Shown: positions 1 to 10,965, numbered from the stretch's first letter. The stretch is 64,000 nt of DNA from Heterobilharzia americana (GCA_944470555.2 CALYCZ020000358.1:1-64000); one strand, 5' to 3'. A program made the numbers and translations. Notes: generated by a model not told the origin, from the sequence alone.

Positions 1-1570
1 GGCTACCAGGCTTTCCAACACTTTCGACACAATAGGCAGTAGAGCAGTTGGCCTGTAGCTGCTAGGGTTTTTTCTCTCTCCTGCCTTCAAGATGGGTGGT
101 GGGATGGCTCTCTTCCATTCTTTAGGGAGTTTGCGCGACTCTACTGAGTGCTCATAAAGGTTGCGAAGCGGTTTAGTAAGCACCTCGGAGCAGTTTTTTA
201 GAACCACTGGTTTTAGGTTACCGCAGCCAGGGGACTTTCCCGGACGTAGCCTAGATATTTTCTCGAACACTTCTTTCTCTGTAATTGAGATGTGACAGAG
301 GTATTCGTTATTTACGACCTGGTTGGTGTCGTGGCGAGTCGGTGTGGATCTTGTGTCACCGCTAAGTTAGGCTTGGAAGTGTGAGCTCAAAAGCCCGGAA
401 ATCTCTAGACTGCTTAGTATACCCCCCTCATGGCCTGTGACAAGATTCACTCCCTTACTGGCCGGCTTTCTTCTCGGCATGAACTGGTACAAGTTTTTGA
501 GATTGCTTTGTAACCTCGCCGCCAAGTTTGTTTGAAAGGAAAATCTGTCGCTACGCACTGTAATGTTACAGCGGTTACGAATCCTTCTGTAGTTCAAGAC
601 GTCAGACTCTCTACGTGGTGAACGCCACTTGAACCAAACCTGCTCCTTGCTCCGGACAAGAATGTCTGTCCCACGCTTTAGCCATGAGGTTCTCACTGAT
701 TGTCTGTGTGTTACTTCTGGCACACTGTGACTGGTGGCCCCAATGATTATTTTCTTCACCTCCAACCAGTGTTCATCTATTGTGAGATGAGCCCAGTCCA
801 CTGGCCATGATGCATCCATGAGGTAGTCCCTCACGGTCCCATAGTTGGCCCTGCTGTAGCAAGGGAAGGTGTTGGACGTCTCCAGTTGCAGAGCCTTTCT
901 AGTTATCATGGAGAAGGTGATTACAGCGTGGTCACTGAGGCCAAGGGGAGGTTGGATGCAAACGTCCTCAACGAGTTCATCGTTCATCAGAACGTAGTCA
1001 AGGCGCGATGCTTTTCCGCTAGGTCTACAGCGTGTAGCATCACCCACTTTCTCTGAGGCCAGCAGTCTTAGGTGCATCCTTCAGCCTCTGACTGAAGGAT
1101 CTGATGCGTCTCCCTTCCGTCCCTAAGAGGATGGACGGGGTGTTGAAGTCGCCGGCAATGATTACGGAGTAGTAAGTTGCAGAGGAAGTCGTTAAGATTG
1201 CCTCGATGATCATTTCTGTTATGTGTAGGGGGCTGGTGGGGGACCGATATATGACTCCGAGAATGTATTTGGTACAGTGGGGAGTGAAGTAGCACCATGG
1301 GGATTCTGGGAGCTGGGTTAAGGCCGTATCGCTAACCACCCTTGCCTTTAAACGGGAGTTTACATGGAGAGCCAATCCCCCTCCTGCTCTATGTTCCCTG
1401 TCCCTGCGGAAGAGTTCCATGCCAGTAACATGCATCTCTTCGTCTGAGATGTCCGGCGAGAGCCAGGATTCGAAGATGAATATGAAGACGGAGTGCTGAT
1501 GTTCACGCAGCGTCCTCATTTCTGCTACCTTCCCTCTTAGCCCCCTAACGTTGCTGTACATGCGCATTAA
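1..1570 (-). mobile_element. CR1-like LINE ORF2 fragment (endonuclease and start of RT), frameshifted
   Basis: Read on the minus strand, 1567-1040 encodes an APE-type endonuclease: ESWLSPDIS, FRRDREHRAGGGLALHV, GVIYRSPTSP and the GDFNTP motif are all visible. Near 1,060 the frame shifts into 1077-367, which continues with LDYVLMND and the SDHAVI motif that closes this endonuclease family, then the basic linker before the RT. Bases 366-1, in a third frame, give the first RT motif (SYRPTALLPIVSKVLESLV) and run off the window edge. This order and these motifs are typical of CR1/jockey-type LINEs. At least two frameshifts make it inactive. It shares motif spacing with the minus-strand LINE at 13.4-16.8 kb and may be the same subfamily. 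Confidence 0.88.
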
Positions 1571-1931
1571 AGTGTGCCTGATGAGAGTGGAGGTCTGCTT
1601 GTGTATTTTCGCGGGATGAGCGCTTACGTGGTTGGGTCTAGCGTCGCCAGTCCTCTAGTCCTGAACTGGAGGATGTTGATCTGATAAGTCTAGGTTTCCC
1701 AGTGCTTACTGGGTTCAGACTGCAAGATAAAATTACTCTGCAACCAGCCTAAGCGGGATGGGGCCAGTATGATAAGAAATGTCGTCTCACATCATTTTGA
1801 CATCCTTGTCGTGTGTAATGTATGGAATTCTGATTCCTGCAAAGAGAGTAAATGACTATATGTGGCGCAAGAATCAGAGGGAGTCCCATCTGACATTTAC
1901 CTGGGTTCACCGCAAATCCATTATTCTACCC
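1571..1931. other. Unassigned; probable 5' leader of the minus-strand LINE, then the target flank of gypsy element 1
   Basis: No coding motif is seen on either strand. The part next to 1,570 is probably the 5' region of the CR1-like element. The remainder is the left flank of the gypsy LTR. A 70-codon plus-strand frame at 1779-1991 runs across the LTR start and is not a gene. Confidence 0.4.
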
Positions 1932-2276
1932 TGCAGCGTCACACACTTCCCCATAATCAGTAGCCTAGGGTTTGACGACATTCAACATTGATGCTGACCT
2001 TGATAGTTTAACTGGACTCGCCACGCTGAAGGCACACGGTCAAGCATCCTCGCCATTTGGCACGCTGTCGTGTTACGTTGCACTGTTCGTAATCGATTCT
2101 CTAGCCAGTTAGTCGGAACGCATCGGTCTCTTGCCACAACCACCCAAATATACCATTCCATCCGACTACGCTATCGTGTTCTTCCTTGGTCTCGTATTCG
2201 TGGGTATGTAGCAAGTCCGAATAATTAGTGATTGGTCTTTGCACCTGTCAAGTTCTCATGAGAGCGATTCCTAAAT
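1932..2276 (+). repeat. Gypsy element 1, 5' LTR
   Basis: Starts TGCAGCGTCACAC and ends just before the primer site at 2277. It repeats at 6432-6776 with no length change. The 5' end is set by the break in homology with the 3' LTR flank and by the TG start. The 3' end is inferred from the primer site and lacks a textbook CA. Confidence 0.85.
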
Positions 2277-2294
2277 TGGTGAGCCCGACGTGAT
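2277..2294 (+). promoter_or_regulatory. Primer binding site, tRNA-Trp type
   Basis: TGGTGAGCCCGACGTGAT differs by one base from the complement of the tRNA-Trp 3' end as I recall it. CsRn1-clade elements are known to prime from tRNA-Trp. Its position fixes the LTR end. Confidence 0.75.
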
Positions 2295-2399
2295 CACACA
2301 TCCCGACTAACCATAAACATTGGATTGGTGAGCCTGTTCCATTTTATATTTGTATATTGTTTCCATTTCGACAACATTTACATATCCATTCACTACACT

Positions 2400-3250
2400 T
2401 TCTCATGTCTGACCACACACCCAAGCTTATTCGTATTAGGCCGACTATGAACAGTATCCAACTCGTAACATATTAGCCAGACAATGCAGAAACGTGGTTT
2501 TTGTATGCCGAGGCAGATTTTTGAGAACGGGGAGTCTCAGATCCTCATTCTCGATTTCTCGCTGTCATACGTTCACTACCATGGGAATTAAACAGGCATG
2601 TTACAGCACACATGTTTGGTCCTGAAGTAGGTAATCCTTAAGCACTTCCCGAAGCCGCACTCTGGAAGAAAAGCGATCCCACAGATCGCCTGGGCTTGGA
2701 TGAATTGCTTCGCAACATCGAACTAGGCAGCCACTCAGCTACTGAGGTCCTCGCACGCACGCGGAAAGTTATGCGTGCACAAACATTCGACGATGGCTTT
2801 TTCCGAGAACTGTTTCTCTCGAAACTACGAAGTTGTGTTGGTGACACTTCGGTCAGTCCCACTCGAAGACCTGGCAGCCGCGGCAGATAAAATACTGGAG
2901 ATTTCTAGCAGACCCATCTCCAACGTATATTCTGTCTGCGACAAACCGGAGAGCCGGGATCCAGAGGTGGCCAAGCCGTGCAACTCTGTTAAACAGTTGC
3001 TACGAACTCGGAGTCCTGGTTTACGTGGCACTTCACAGAAACGCATCTCAACGCATCGCGGCAACTCTCGTAGTTGCCCCAAAACTGAGCCTAACAGGGT
3101 GGAAAGCCCGAAACGGTGCTGGTTTCATAATACTTACGGAGACGAGGCCAGAAAATGTCAGAAACCATGCAGTTTTAACAAGAACACAAACTCGGGAAAC
3201 GGCCGAGTCGGCACCAGTTGATGGTGACTGTAGTCGGTGGAAACAGCCGT
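2400..3250 (+). pseudogene. Gypsy element 1 gag remnant
   Basis: Pieces of a Gag polyprotein appear in changing frames: a start like DNAETWFLYAEADF at about 2,480-2,520, a middle stretch with DELLRNIELGSHSATEVLA at about 2,697-2,760, and VPLEDLAAAADKILEISSRP at about 2,850-2,915. A zinc-finger-like CWFHNTYGDEARKCQKPC follows at about 3,118-3,172. The cysteine/histidine spacing is C-X2-H-X9-C-X3-C, the CHCC form associated with CsRn1-type Gag rather than the CCHC knuckle of most retroelements. At least two frameshifts and several stops break the frame. Confidence 0.8.
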
Positions 3251-3745
3251 TTGCTCTGCATCACGGATATAAAAACGAGAGCCGGCCACCCCGTCGACAC
3301 CGGCGCAGAAGTTAACTTTCTTTCCGCACCGATAAAGGAGCGTCATCATGACCCATCCTCCAACTTGTGAGCAGCCACCGGCAAGGCAATCGCGACGTTT
3401 GGGGGACGGTGCGAATAGCTCAACTTGGGTTTACGTGAACCTATTCACTGAATTTTCTTCCTGACTGGCGTTTCAATGCTTGTCATTGGCATAGACTTTG
3501 CTAAGCCATCGCGATTTACCCGTAGATGCTCGCCGTTGGCGTCTGATAGATAACAATACAAAGTTATTTATTGGTGGCGACGCGTCTTACCAGGCAGTTT
3601 CAGAGAAATATCCAGAGTCACTACAACCAAAGTATACTCTTTCGTGCATAACCAGCAATGTTATTCATCACGTTACAACCACAGGTCCACCTGTGGCATC
3701 CAAAGCGCGCCGTCTAGCCCCCGATTGGCTCAAAACGAAAGAACA
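3244..3745 (+). pseudogene. Gypsy element 1 protease remnant and RT linker
   Basis: The aspartic protease signature is readable as CITDIKTRAGHPVDTGAEVNF starting near 3,250. The active-site DTG is preserved. A stop follows about 35 codons later and the frame shifts more than once. The stretch up to 3,745 keeps the pre-RT linker, with HHVTTTGPPVASKARRLAPD at about 3,668-3,725, as usual for this clade. Confidence 0.75.
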
Positions 3746-3759
3746 GTGAATTCGACCAC

Positions 3760-4140
3760 ATGCTCGAACCAGGCATTGTCAAACCGTCAACCAGTCCTTG
3801 GGCATCGCCACTGCACATGCTTCCCAAGAAGGATAGCAACGACTGGCGTCCAGCAGGCGATTACCGAAGGCTCAACGCCAAGACAACATCCCACTGCTAC
3901 CCGATACCCCACGTTTACCACCTGACCGTGACGTTATGTGGAATGAACATTCTCTCCAAGGTCGGCTTGGTCGAAGAGCACAACCAGATACCTATGGCGG
4001 CAGAAGATATCGCGAAAACAGCCATTATTACTCCTTTTGGTCTGTTTGAATTCCTGCGTATGCCATTTGGTCTTCCGAATGCAGCACAAACATTCTAACG
4101 CTTTATGGATGATGTCGTCCGTGGTTTGAATTTTGTCCAC
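3760..4140 (+). pseudogene. Gypsy element 1 reverse transcriptase, N-terminal half only
   Basis: Motifs from the fingers and palm are clear: GIVKPSTSPWASPLHMLPKK, WRPAGDYRRLNAKT, then ITPFGLFEFLRMPFGLPNAA at about 4,028-4,086. A stop (TAA) follows the QTF of that motif. The frame then reads RFMDDVVRGLNFVH and jumps at about 4,140 into an RNase H region. The YxDD active site, thumb and connection are absent, presumably removed by a deletion of several hundred bases. This copy cannot make a working RT. Confidence 0.88.
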
Positions 4141-5662
4141 GTTTGCTTTCTCTAAAGTCAGGGAAGCCATTTCAAACGCAACCGTGCCTATGCATCACGA
4201 CCACAATGCTCCTTTGAGCATTGCTGTTGATGCATCTGACTCAGCAATTGGAGCGGTTTTGCAACGGTTGACTGACAACCAGTGGCAACCGTTGGCCTTT
4301 TCCCCGAAGCGGCTGCAAGATGCGGAAACAAGATACAGTACATTTGGTGGAGAACTCCTAGCTGTGTACTGTTCTGTGTGCCACTTTCGACATTCTATGG
4401 AAGGTCGTGATTTCATCATTTTCACAGACCATAAACCGTTGACCTTTTCCCCCAGCTCGACGTCTGACGAATACTCCCCGCGAGAGTTACGACAGCTGGA
4501 TTACGTTTCCCAGTTCACATCAGCTATCCGCCATATTTTGGGAGCAGATAACTCCGTAGCCGATGCACTATCACAAATAGCTTCGATAAGTCATATCGGG
4601 GGCGTTGATCTCGTTGAACTAGCTTGGTATCAAAGGGAAGACCTTGAGCTGCATCATGAGTTGTCGTCCACAACTCTCAAACTGCGACTTTGTCCTGTTG
4701 GATCAGACAAGGATGCAATTTTGTGCGATGTCTCTGCTAGTCAACCACGCCCAATAGTTCCGAAGGGTTGTCGACGCAACGTCTTTAATACGTTGCATAA
4801 ACTCTCTCATCCAGGTGTACGAGCCACCATTAGGCTTATCGCACAACGTTTCTGCTGGCCTGGGATGAACAAAGTTTTTAAGGAGTGGGCTCAGTCGTGC
4901 TTAGCTTGTCAAAAGTGCAGAGTCATGCGACACACGAAAAGCCCTTCGGGCTCTTTTCTAGCCCCAGGCATGCGTTTTGACCACGTCCATATAGATATTG
5001 TAGGACTCCCTCCAGAATCTAATGGATGTGTTTACCTTTTCACCTGTGTGGATCGTTTCACACGACGGCAGGAGGCAGTACCTATTAAGGATGTTACTGC
5101 CGAAACAGTAGCTCGTGTTTTCGTCGAAAGATGGGTTGCGAACTTCGGACATCCATCCTACGTCACAACCGACCGTGGGCGCCAATATAAGTGTGGATTA
5201 TTTCATGCTGCAACTTCACTTTTAGGTTGCACTGGGTTCCAAACGACAGCCTACCATCCACAAGCAAATGGCACGTTAGAGCGTTTCCATCGGCAGCTGA
5301 GAACTTCTTTTTCAGCTGCAAACATACCTCAGTGGACTGAGGCTCTGCTTCTAGCCCTACTAAGTATTCTCAACGCGTCTAGAGTTGACGCTGGATGCGC
5401 CCCCGCAGAACTCGTCTATGGGACCACCCTTCGCCTACCAGGTGAATTTGTTTTCCCTTCAGTTTTCATGCATGTTTCCGACAGGGCATCGTACGTGACT
5501 AGGCTAACAAACGCAATGCGTTCAGTTAGGCCCTCTCCGGCTAGACCTCAAACGACTGATGTCTTCGCTCATCCCAGTTTACAAAAGACATCACGCTTGC
5601 TTATTCGCCACGACGCCGTTCGTCGACCACTGAACCACCCTACGATGGGCCACTCAAAGTGA
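4133..5662 (+). CDS. Gypsy element 1 RNase H and integrase, 509-codon open frame
   Basis: The frame starts in RT/RNase H junction sequence; its ATG is incidental. RNase H is recognised by LSIAVDASDSAIGAVLQ, PLAFSPKRLQDAETRYSTF, ELLAV and FTDHKPLTF at residues about 28-110, followed by LGADNSVADALSQI. The integrase follows: an HHCC finger (LHKLSHPG ... CLACQKC, residues about 220-265) and a catalytic core with Asp in HVHIDIVG, Asp in TTDRGRQYK and Glu in NGTLERFHR. Counting residues between the second Asp and the Glu gives 35, the canonical D-35-E spacing. The frame ends in a stop where a frameshift separates it from the C-terminal piece. It is the best preserved protein frame in the window, although its own RT is destroyed. 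Confidence 0.92.
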   Translation: MSTFAFSKVREAISNATVPMHHDHNAPLSIAVDASDSAIGAVLQRLTDNQWQPLAFSPKRLQDAETRYSTFGGELLAVYCSVCHFRHSMEGRDFIIFTDHKPLTFSPSSTSDEYSPRELRQLDYVSQFTSAIRHILGADNSVADALSQIASISHIGGVDLVELAWYQREDLELHHELSSTTLKLRLCPVGSDKDAILCDVSASQPRPIVPKGCRRNVFNTLHKLSHPGVRATIRLIAQRFCWPGMNKVFKEWAQSCLACQKCRVMRHTKSPSGSFLAPGMRFDHVHIDIVGLPPESNGCVYLFTCVDRFTRRQEAVPIKDVTAETVARVFVERWVANFGHPSYVTTDRGRQYKCGLFHAATSLLGCTGFQTTAYHPQANGTLERFHRQLRTSFSAANIPQWTEALLLALLSILNASRVDAGCAPAELVYGTTLRLPGEFVFPSVFMHVSDRASYVTRLTNAMRSVRPSPARPQTTDVFAHPSLQKTSRLLIRHDAVRRPLNHPTMGHSK

Positions 5663-5931
5663 TCAAGCGACACCAGAAATTCTACATAATTGAGGGAGAC
5701 GGACGTGAAGATACTGTCAGTATCGACCGTTTGAAACCAGCTTATTTCGAAGGCAACCGCATTATAAGTGACGTTTCAGCTCGCCACAGCCGACCGACGG
5801 ATAGCTCAATTATCGAAATTCTTGACGAAGTGCCAGGTAATGCGCAGTTACAACAACTATCAGCGCAACAGAAACCACGATTAGGTCGAACCGTTAGGTT
5901 CCCGGAGTATTTGAAGTCATATTCAAATTAG
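5659..5931 (+). pseudogene. Gypsy element 1 integrase C-terminal (GPY/F-like) region
   Basis: This is the continuation of pol in another frame. IKRHQKFYIIEGDGREDTVS followed by IDRLKPAYFE is the usual end of the integrase C-terminal domain in CsRn1-like elements, and a low-complexity tail ends at 5931. The frameshift lies between about 5,560 and 5,660. The matching region of element 2 is at 26,387-26,734 (minus). Confidence 0.8.
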
Positions 5932-6431
5932 TGGTGTGGATTAAGATGTGCCAACCATTTAAAAAAAATTAATTCAAGTTTTTTCTCGGGCCACCATTTT
6001 CTTACTTGTCGGCAATGCGAAAATCCCCCTACATTTTCCCTTTTGGTATCAATTTTTAATACCATGTAATGAAACTTTTGTAAAAAAAGAAAAAGAAGCG
6101 TAAACTTTATTTTCAATACATTTACATATGAATCGTTCCCATTTTTACGGAACATTTTCGTTGTATCGAAGACTTTCATTTATATTCCAGGTTCAACGAA
6201 CACTAGACGGGACGTCAAAAGGAACTGAGGACCGCGATTGACGTACAATTCGATTTACTGTATTTTATTTTGTCACTTGCCACAACACCCCAAAATAAGT
6301 TCAGACAGCCAGGGGCCAATTCACGCAGTGAGCCCATGGGGAGAGTTTTGCCAGTGTTAAGACTACTGTGTTTTTACCCCCGGACGTTCTCGCCTTAGGG
6401 TCCTCATGAACCCAATACGGGGGGAGTGATC
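5932..6431 (+). other. Gypsy element 1 3' untranslated region with polypurine tract
   Basis: No coding motif is seen between the pol stop and the 3' LTR. A purine run GGGGGGAGTGA at 6419-6429 sits directly before the LTR start at 6432, where the plus-strand primer tract is expected. Confidence 0.65.
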
Positions 6432-6776
6432 TGTAGCGTCACACACTTCCCCATAATCAGTAGCCTAGGGTTCGACGACATTCAACATTGATGCTGACCT
6501 TGATAGTTTAACTGGACTCGCCACGCTGAAGGCACACGGTCAAGCATCCTCGCCATTTGGCACGCTGTCGTGTTACGTTGCACTGTTCGTAATCGATTCT
6601 CTGGCCAGTTAGTCGGAACGCATCGGTCTCTTGCCACAACCACCCAAATATACCATTCCATCCGACTACGCTATCGTGTTCTTCCTTGGTCTCGTATTCG
6701 TGGGTATGTAGCAAGTCCGAATAATTAGTGATTGGTCTTTGCATCTGTCAAGTTCTCATGAGAGCAATTCCTAAAT
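6432..6776 (+). repeat. Gypsy element 1, 3' LTR
   Basis: Starts TGTAGCGTCACAC directly after the purine tract. It is collinear with 1932-2276 at an exact 4,500-base offset, with about five substitutions by eye and no indels. Confidence 0.85.
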
Positions 6777-6904
6777 TGGTGAGCCCGACGTGATCACACA
6801 TCCCGACCAACCACAAACATTGGATTGGTGAGCCTGTTCCATTTTATATTTGTATATTGTTTTCATTTCGATAACATTTACATATCCATTCATTACACTT
6901 TCTC
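6777..6904 (+). repeat. Second copy of the gypsy primer site and leader beyond the 3' LTR
   Basis: Homology to the 5' end does not stop at the LTR. The tRNA-Trp primer site (6777-6794) and the leader up to 6904 match 2277-2404 with about five differences. A 3' LTR should be followed by host flank, not by primer site and leader, so a second, truncated element shares this LTR. Confidence 0.8.
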
Positions 6905-8599
6905 GTCATAATCATACTACTGAGTAACCTCAGATGACTAACCGAATATATTTGTTTGGTACCTCTGAATCATATCTACACGAGGTAGGATAATTTAACA
7001 GAAAATGTGCCACCCAATAATTATCATCGCTCTCAGTGTTTGTCGTACAGCTTAACCCTTCGCCCTTGTTAACTTCATGCATGTCGTTTGATTGTTTTGG
7101 TATGATGAGAGGATTACGTGATACATGGTTTCCGCGTTACTCCATGTTATCCTTGGCGCTCGCAACCATAAGTCTTTTTGCATTTCGACCCTGAATTCGA
7201 CGTTAAAATTTATTCTCGGAGTATTCCGAACAAATGTTGGCATCCAACTTTTCGAAGACTCATTTTATTTCTGACTTTGGTATTTTATGTAAAACTTATG
7301 GATGACCCTGTCCTCGTATCAAATCATCCGCATATTTTTTTCCAGTGAAAATACCGAGTGTACGACAAACTGGAGCTTAGACAGATGACTTTCCTAACCT
7401 TTTTCGCTCACTATTTATATCACTTAAGTTCTCCCGTATAATTCCTGATGTTGTGCAACTTTTTGACTATTCTATAAACTTCTTCTTTGCGACGGAGTCC
7501 ACTGACACGTTATTTAGCTGCCTTGACTTTGTCTGTTGGAATTGGTGCATGTAGACGTATACATTCAGAAATGAATTGATTTCCGGGATATCGAATATTG
7601 AATATGCGGTATCAGCCTTCAGTCTGTGAAAGTTACGTGAGTTTGTCGATTAGTCTTCGGAGAGGAAGACCATAGGTTTCATCAATAAAAGAGTAAGACT
7701 TGAGCACTGCAGTTCCATTTTAGTCTGATTATCAGAAATGTCACAGTGAAACAGCAACGTCTGTCCCAGACACACGGAAATGCCTGTCAATGAGTGACAA
7801 CAGTACCTTTCTACCAAATTGTCGAACAAACATTTGAGGTGCGAATGGATACCTATCAAATGCTCGTCACCTGACTATAGCAACAGCATCATCATGGATG
7901 AATATTAACTCGGAATGTTAAACTCAGAAGCTTAATATAAATGCCTAAACACTGTCACCAAGATGCGGATTTCGTGGGAAAGATACACATATGGAAGACT
8001 CGTGCAGAAGGAGGAAATTTGCGTCACTTAGTTACTGCAAATCGTACTAATAATCAGTCCACGTAATGCAAGTGTGAAGTCAAGTTTAGTAACGACTGTT
8101 TTATCTGCCAGTCTAGCCCACCGAAATACCTGCAGAACATATTGAAAACCTTGGCCTCAATAGACCACAGAGAACCAAATTCATGATTCAATTCATGATC
8201 ACCCTGCGAAACGTGTTGTGTAACCAGATGAACTAGGACCTGGACAGGTCTATGGCTTTGAGTAAATGGGGCCGGTCGTTTCAGAAGAGTGCTCCGAAAC
8301 ACTCGACTAGCCTCTTTATGAACCTTTCAAGCACTCATAAGGAGGAAGCCGACTTCCCAATAAATGGATGAATGAATGTTTTTGCTCACGCATCAACAGA
8401 AAAGAAAGCGTGCAAATCCTTATTAAACACCAACGAATAGCTCTGCTAGACGTTCGTGAACAGTCACAACGTTAAGGAGTCCCTAGATAAACAAAGTAAT
8501 CAATCCACCTAATATCTTTAGAAGTGGGTGCCGTTGTGCAAAACGCTTGCTGATCGCCAGCAACGATTAGGCTTCTAACTGAGAAAAGCTGAACCCGCT
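6905..8599. other. No gene identified
   Basis: About 1.7 kb with only short, composition-like frames on both strands. A 36-base stretch near 7,712-7,750 (GTTCCATTTTAGTCTG...) resembles the direct repeats at 40.5 and 41.5 kb. AATAAATGGATGAATGAATG at about 8,359 looks like a LINE 3' tail (polyadenylation signal plus short repeats) on the plus strand. Confidence 0.4.
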
Positions 8600-9600
8600 G
8601 TTTTCTCACCATGACTAATGCTTCCGATGCCATTGTATATTCACTTCAACATCCAATATCTTCTTACGAACTAGTGTAAGCTGACTGATTTCTTCGCGCT
8701 TGCTTCTAGGTCTCGCAGAACAGTTCCAGGTCTTTGGCGGGTTGCGATGCAGTAGGTCTACCCACTCGATTACTGTAGCTCTGGTTGGCCCGACAGGCGG
8801 TTGGGTGTTGGTTAAATTTGTAGGTTGTGTTGTTTGTTTATTTATTTCTCCAATGACTGTGGTGTAGATGGGTTCCTCAAGTGTCTTGCCAGTACAGAAT
8901 TGGTCAGACTGGTTGTGAAAAGGAGATGAAAAATACATGCCGAGAAATCAAGGGAGGAAGGGTGCAAAGGAGAATAAATAGAAAAAGAAAGAAAAAGACG
9001 GTTAGGAAAGATGAAACGGCATGGGAGAAGAAACATTGGTAAAGTTACGGGGAAAAGGTGATGGGGAGAGCTTTTGTTGAAGTTTGAGCACGTAAAGTCG
9101 GAAGGAAGGAGAATAGACAAATTATAGAGCGGATGAGAATGTAGTAACACTTTCAATGGGAGACGGTGACTGGAGGGGACGTCTATAGGGAGGCGCAAGT
9201 CTGAGCCAAGTTCCCAGTGACAGTGGTGTTACAATGTGTTCAGTAACAGTTGGCCATACCGTATTAGTAAGTCGTGTCAGCCTATTCCACATCCCAGTTG
9301 GATGAGCGCAAACCGTTTATCGCTGTGCAACTGTCCAACCTCTTCTTGAAGCCGTCAACAGATGAAGCAGTAGCAATCTCGGCAGGCAATGCGTTCTAGT
9401 GACCGCAAACTAGCAGAGAGAAAATGTGTGATCGCATGCGGGTTTCTGCTCTTCGGTGGGCGATTCCCATTGGGTTATCTCAAGGATCGCCACGGTGGCC
9501 GCTTCGTAGGATTCCACTGTTCGGATGACATAGGTAACTTAGTATTTTTAAAACCGTTATCAAGCCACGACGTAATGAGATAAGTATAAATGACATTGCA
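8600..9600 (-). mobile_element. CR1-like LINE 3' end: RT C-terminus and pyrimidine-rich 3' UTR
   Basis: On the minus strand, 9430-9235 reads HIFSLLVCGH-stop-NALPAEIATASS and then VDGFKKRLDS, the standard C-terminal end of CR1-type reverse transcriptases, where the stop replaces the usual Trp. Upstream sequence to about 9,600 fits the preceding RGH-type motif with frameshifts. Downstream (9,230 to about 8,600) is a pyrimidine-rich stretch on the minus strand that fits a 3' UTR. Inactive remnant. Confidence 0.7.
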
Positions 9601-9689
9601 GGTAAGTTCACTAGTCACAGAAACCTATTTACACCGCTACTTGTTGACGCGCGCTCTCCGCCTAAGGAAATATCTGCCATTGGAACAAC

Positions 9690-10010
9690 GGTTCTAATCA
9701 CTAGACCCGCAATAACACCTATAACTGAATCGTGGTGTTCACCTTGCATCCTGGATGCAGACTTATCCATAGATGGATACACTCTCTATCGCGCTAGTCG
9801 AGAACATAAGCCTGGGGTGGCTATCCCATTTGCATATGTAACTAAGTTCCGGCGAATAAGGTTGAAGACGATATTCTTTCGCAAATTCTGGACCATCCTC
9901 AAGATTAACACGCCTACTCGTCATGATTTTTCTTGCGACGAACCGTCTGACCATTCCCAACAGTATTAGCAGCAGAGGCATTCTGAACAGATGATTAAAC
10001 CAGAGACCAA
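9690..10010 (+). mobile_element. CR1-like LINE endonuclease fragment
   Basis: The plus-strand frame reads TPITESWCSPCILDADLSID and then GYTLYRASREHKPG near 9,716-9,815. This matches the endonuclease block ETWL...L-I-GY-LFR-DR of CR1 elements and the equivalent block at 1.4 kb (minus). It then decays. It may be the 5' part of the element whose RT starts at 10,966. Confidence 0.6.
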
Positions 10011-10434
10011 TTAAAATATTGACTCAGGACGTCACTTACCTGCAATGGCTCCACACTAGACATTTTCTAGTACTCTGTACCAAGAGACCTTTTCATATAG
10101 AACTTACTACGCGTCAAATACACTTCTCGAATGATGCCGCCTATACTAATACAAAAGATGCTCGAAGTCTATGGACTGTTGACTGTTTCAAAACCTATTT
10201 TCACCCAATACAACAAGTATTCCCAGCAGAATTAATCTACATCACCTTTAAAAGTAACATGGTGACCTGGATATGCACTGATATAGCCATACACGTTGGT
10301 TATATAACTGTGGATACTTTACTGATACTCCAGATTGTATAACTGGGTCCTTTGTGGTTAGCAAACTAAGAACTGAAGATCACTCTAAGTAACAAACTAT
10401 TATAATACTAATCAGCAAACTACGCGAATGGACT
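10011..10434. other. No gene identified; possibly LINE linker sequence
   Basis: A 107-codon plus-strand frame (10,019-10,342) has no recognisable motif. It lies between an endonuclease fragment and a LINE 3' end, so it may be decayed ORF2 sequence. Confidence 0.3.
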
Positions 10435-10945
10435 AACAACGTCGGTTGGTTGTAACGCAAACTCTGAACACTGTGCGCTTTTGATATTGATAATGGAACC
10501 TATCTATGTGACGGAAGATGGCAATCCACATCCGTCTCATGAATTTCAGCAAATTTCAATAAGATTATGCAAACTAATGACTTGATATGTAAATTATTTA
10601 GTACTAGATACTTTCAAAGGTTATGAATTTGACGGTGCTTGTAAACTAGTATCCCTCATGTTAAGCCTGTTAAATGAAGGTGACATCTACTATTATCTAA
10701 ACTTTAATGCCCTATATACGCAGTAAAGTAATATTTCCTCGTTCATTTCATAACTAGCAGGACCTTCGGCTGTTTTTTTTAAATTGAGTTTAATGACATT
10801 CCATCAGTACCACTCAGGGCTCAAGTCTTGTAGACAATTTGACATGTATCAACGTGATGAAGTTTGTAAACTGGCTTCTCTCATGTTAAAATCCTTTTTT
10901 TAACACGAGAATAAAACATTTATTTATTCATTTATTTATTTATAT
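10435..10945 (+). mobile_element. LINE 3' end fragment with AATAAA and ATTT-type tail
   Basis: Blocks GTAACGCAAAC, TCGTTC...ATAAC and AACTGGCTTCTCTCATGTTAAA occur here in the same order as at 13,065-13,375. The fragment ends in GAGAATAAAACATTTATTTATTC. It is the 3' UTR of the same CR1-like family, lying directly in front of another copy's RT. Confidence 0.6.
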
Positions 10946-10965
10946 AAAATATGATAAGTATCTAA

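Larger units (their letters stand above)
1932..6776 (+). mobile_element. Ty3/gypsy LTR retrotransposon, CsRn1/Boudicca-like (element 1)
   Basis: Two direct repeats exactly 4,500 bases apart flank gag, protease, RT, RNase H and integrase in that order. The primer site matches tRNA-Trp and Gag carries a CHCC finger, both known traits of the CsRn1 clade of trematode gypsy elements. The internal region is shorter than in Boudicca-type elements, because the second half of the RT and the connection domain are missing. Gag and protease carry several frameshifts and stops. LTR identity is high (about 5 differences in 345 bases by eye), so insertion is fairly recent relative to the decay inside. No clean target-site duplication was found. 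Confidence 0.9.

Noticed and set aside
2405..2424. Gypsy primer site after a 473-bp LTR
   Set aside because: The sequence after 2,404 matches no tRNA end I know, whereas 2,277-2,294 matches tRNA-Trp; the LTR was therefore ended at 2,276.
4195..5185. Minus-strand frames of 75-76 codons
   Set aside because: Shadows of the gypsy element 1 RNase H-integrase frame.
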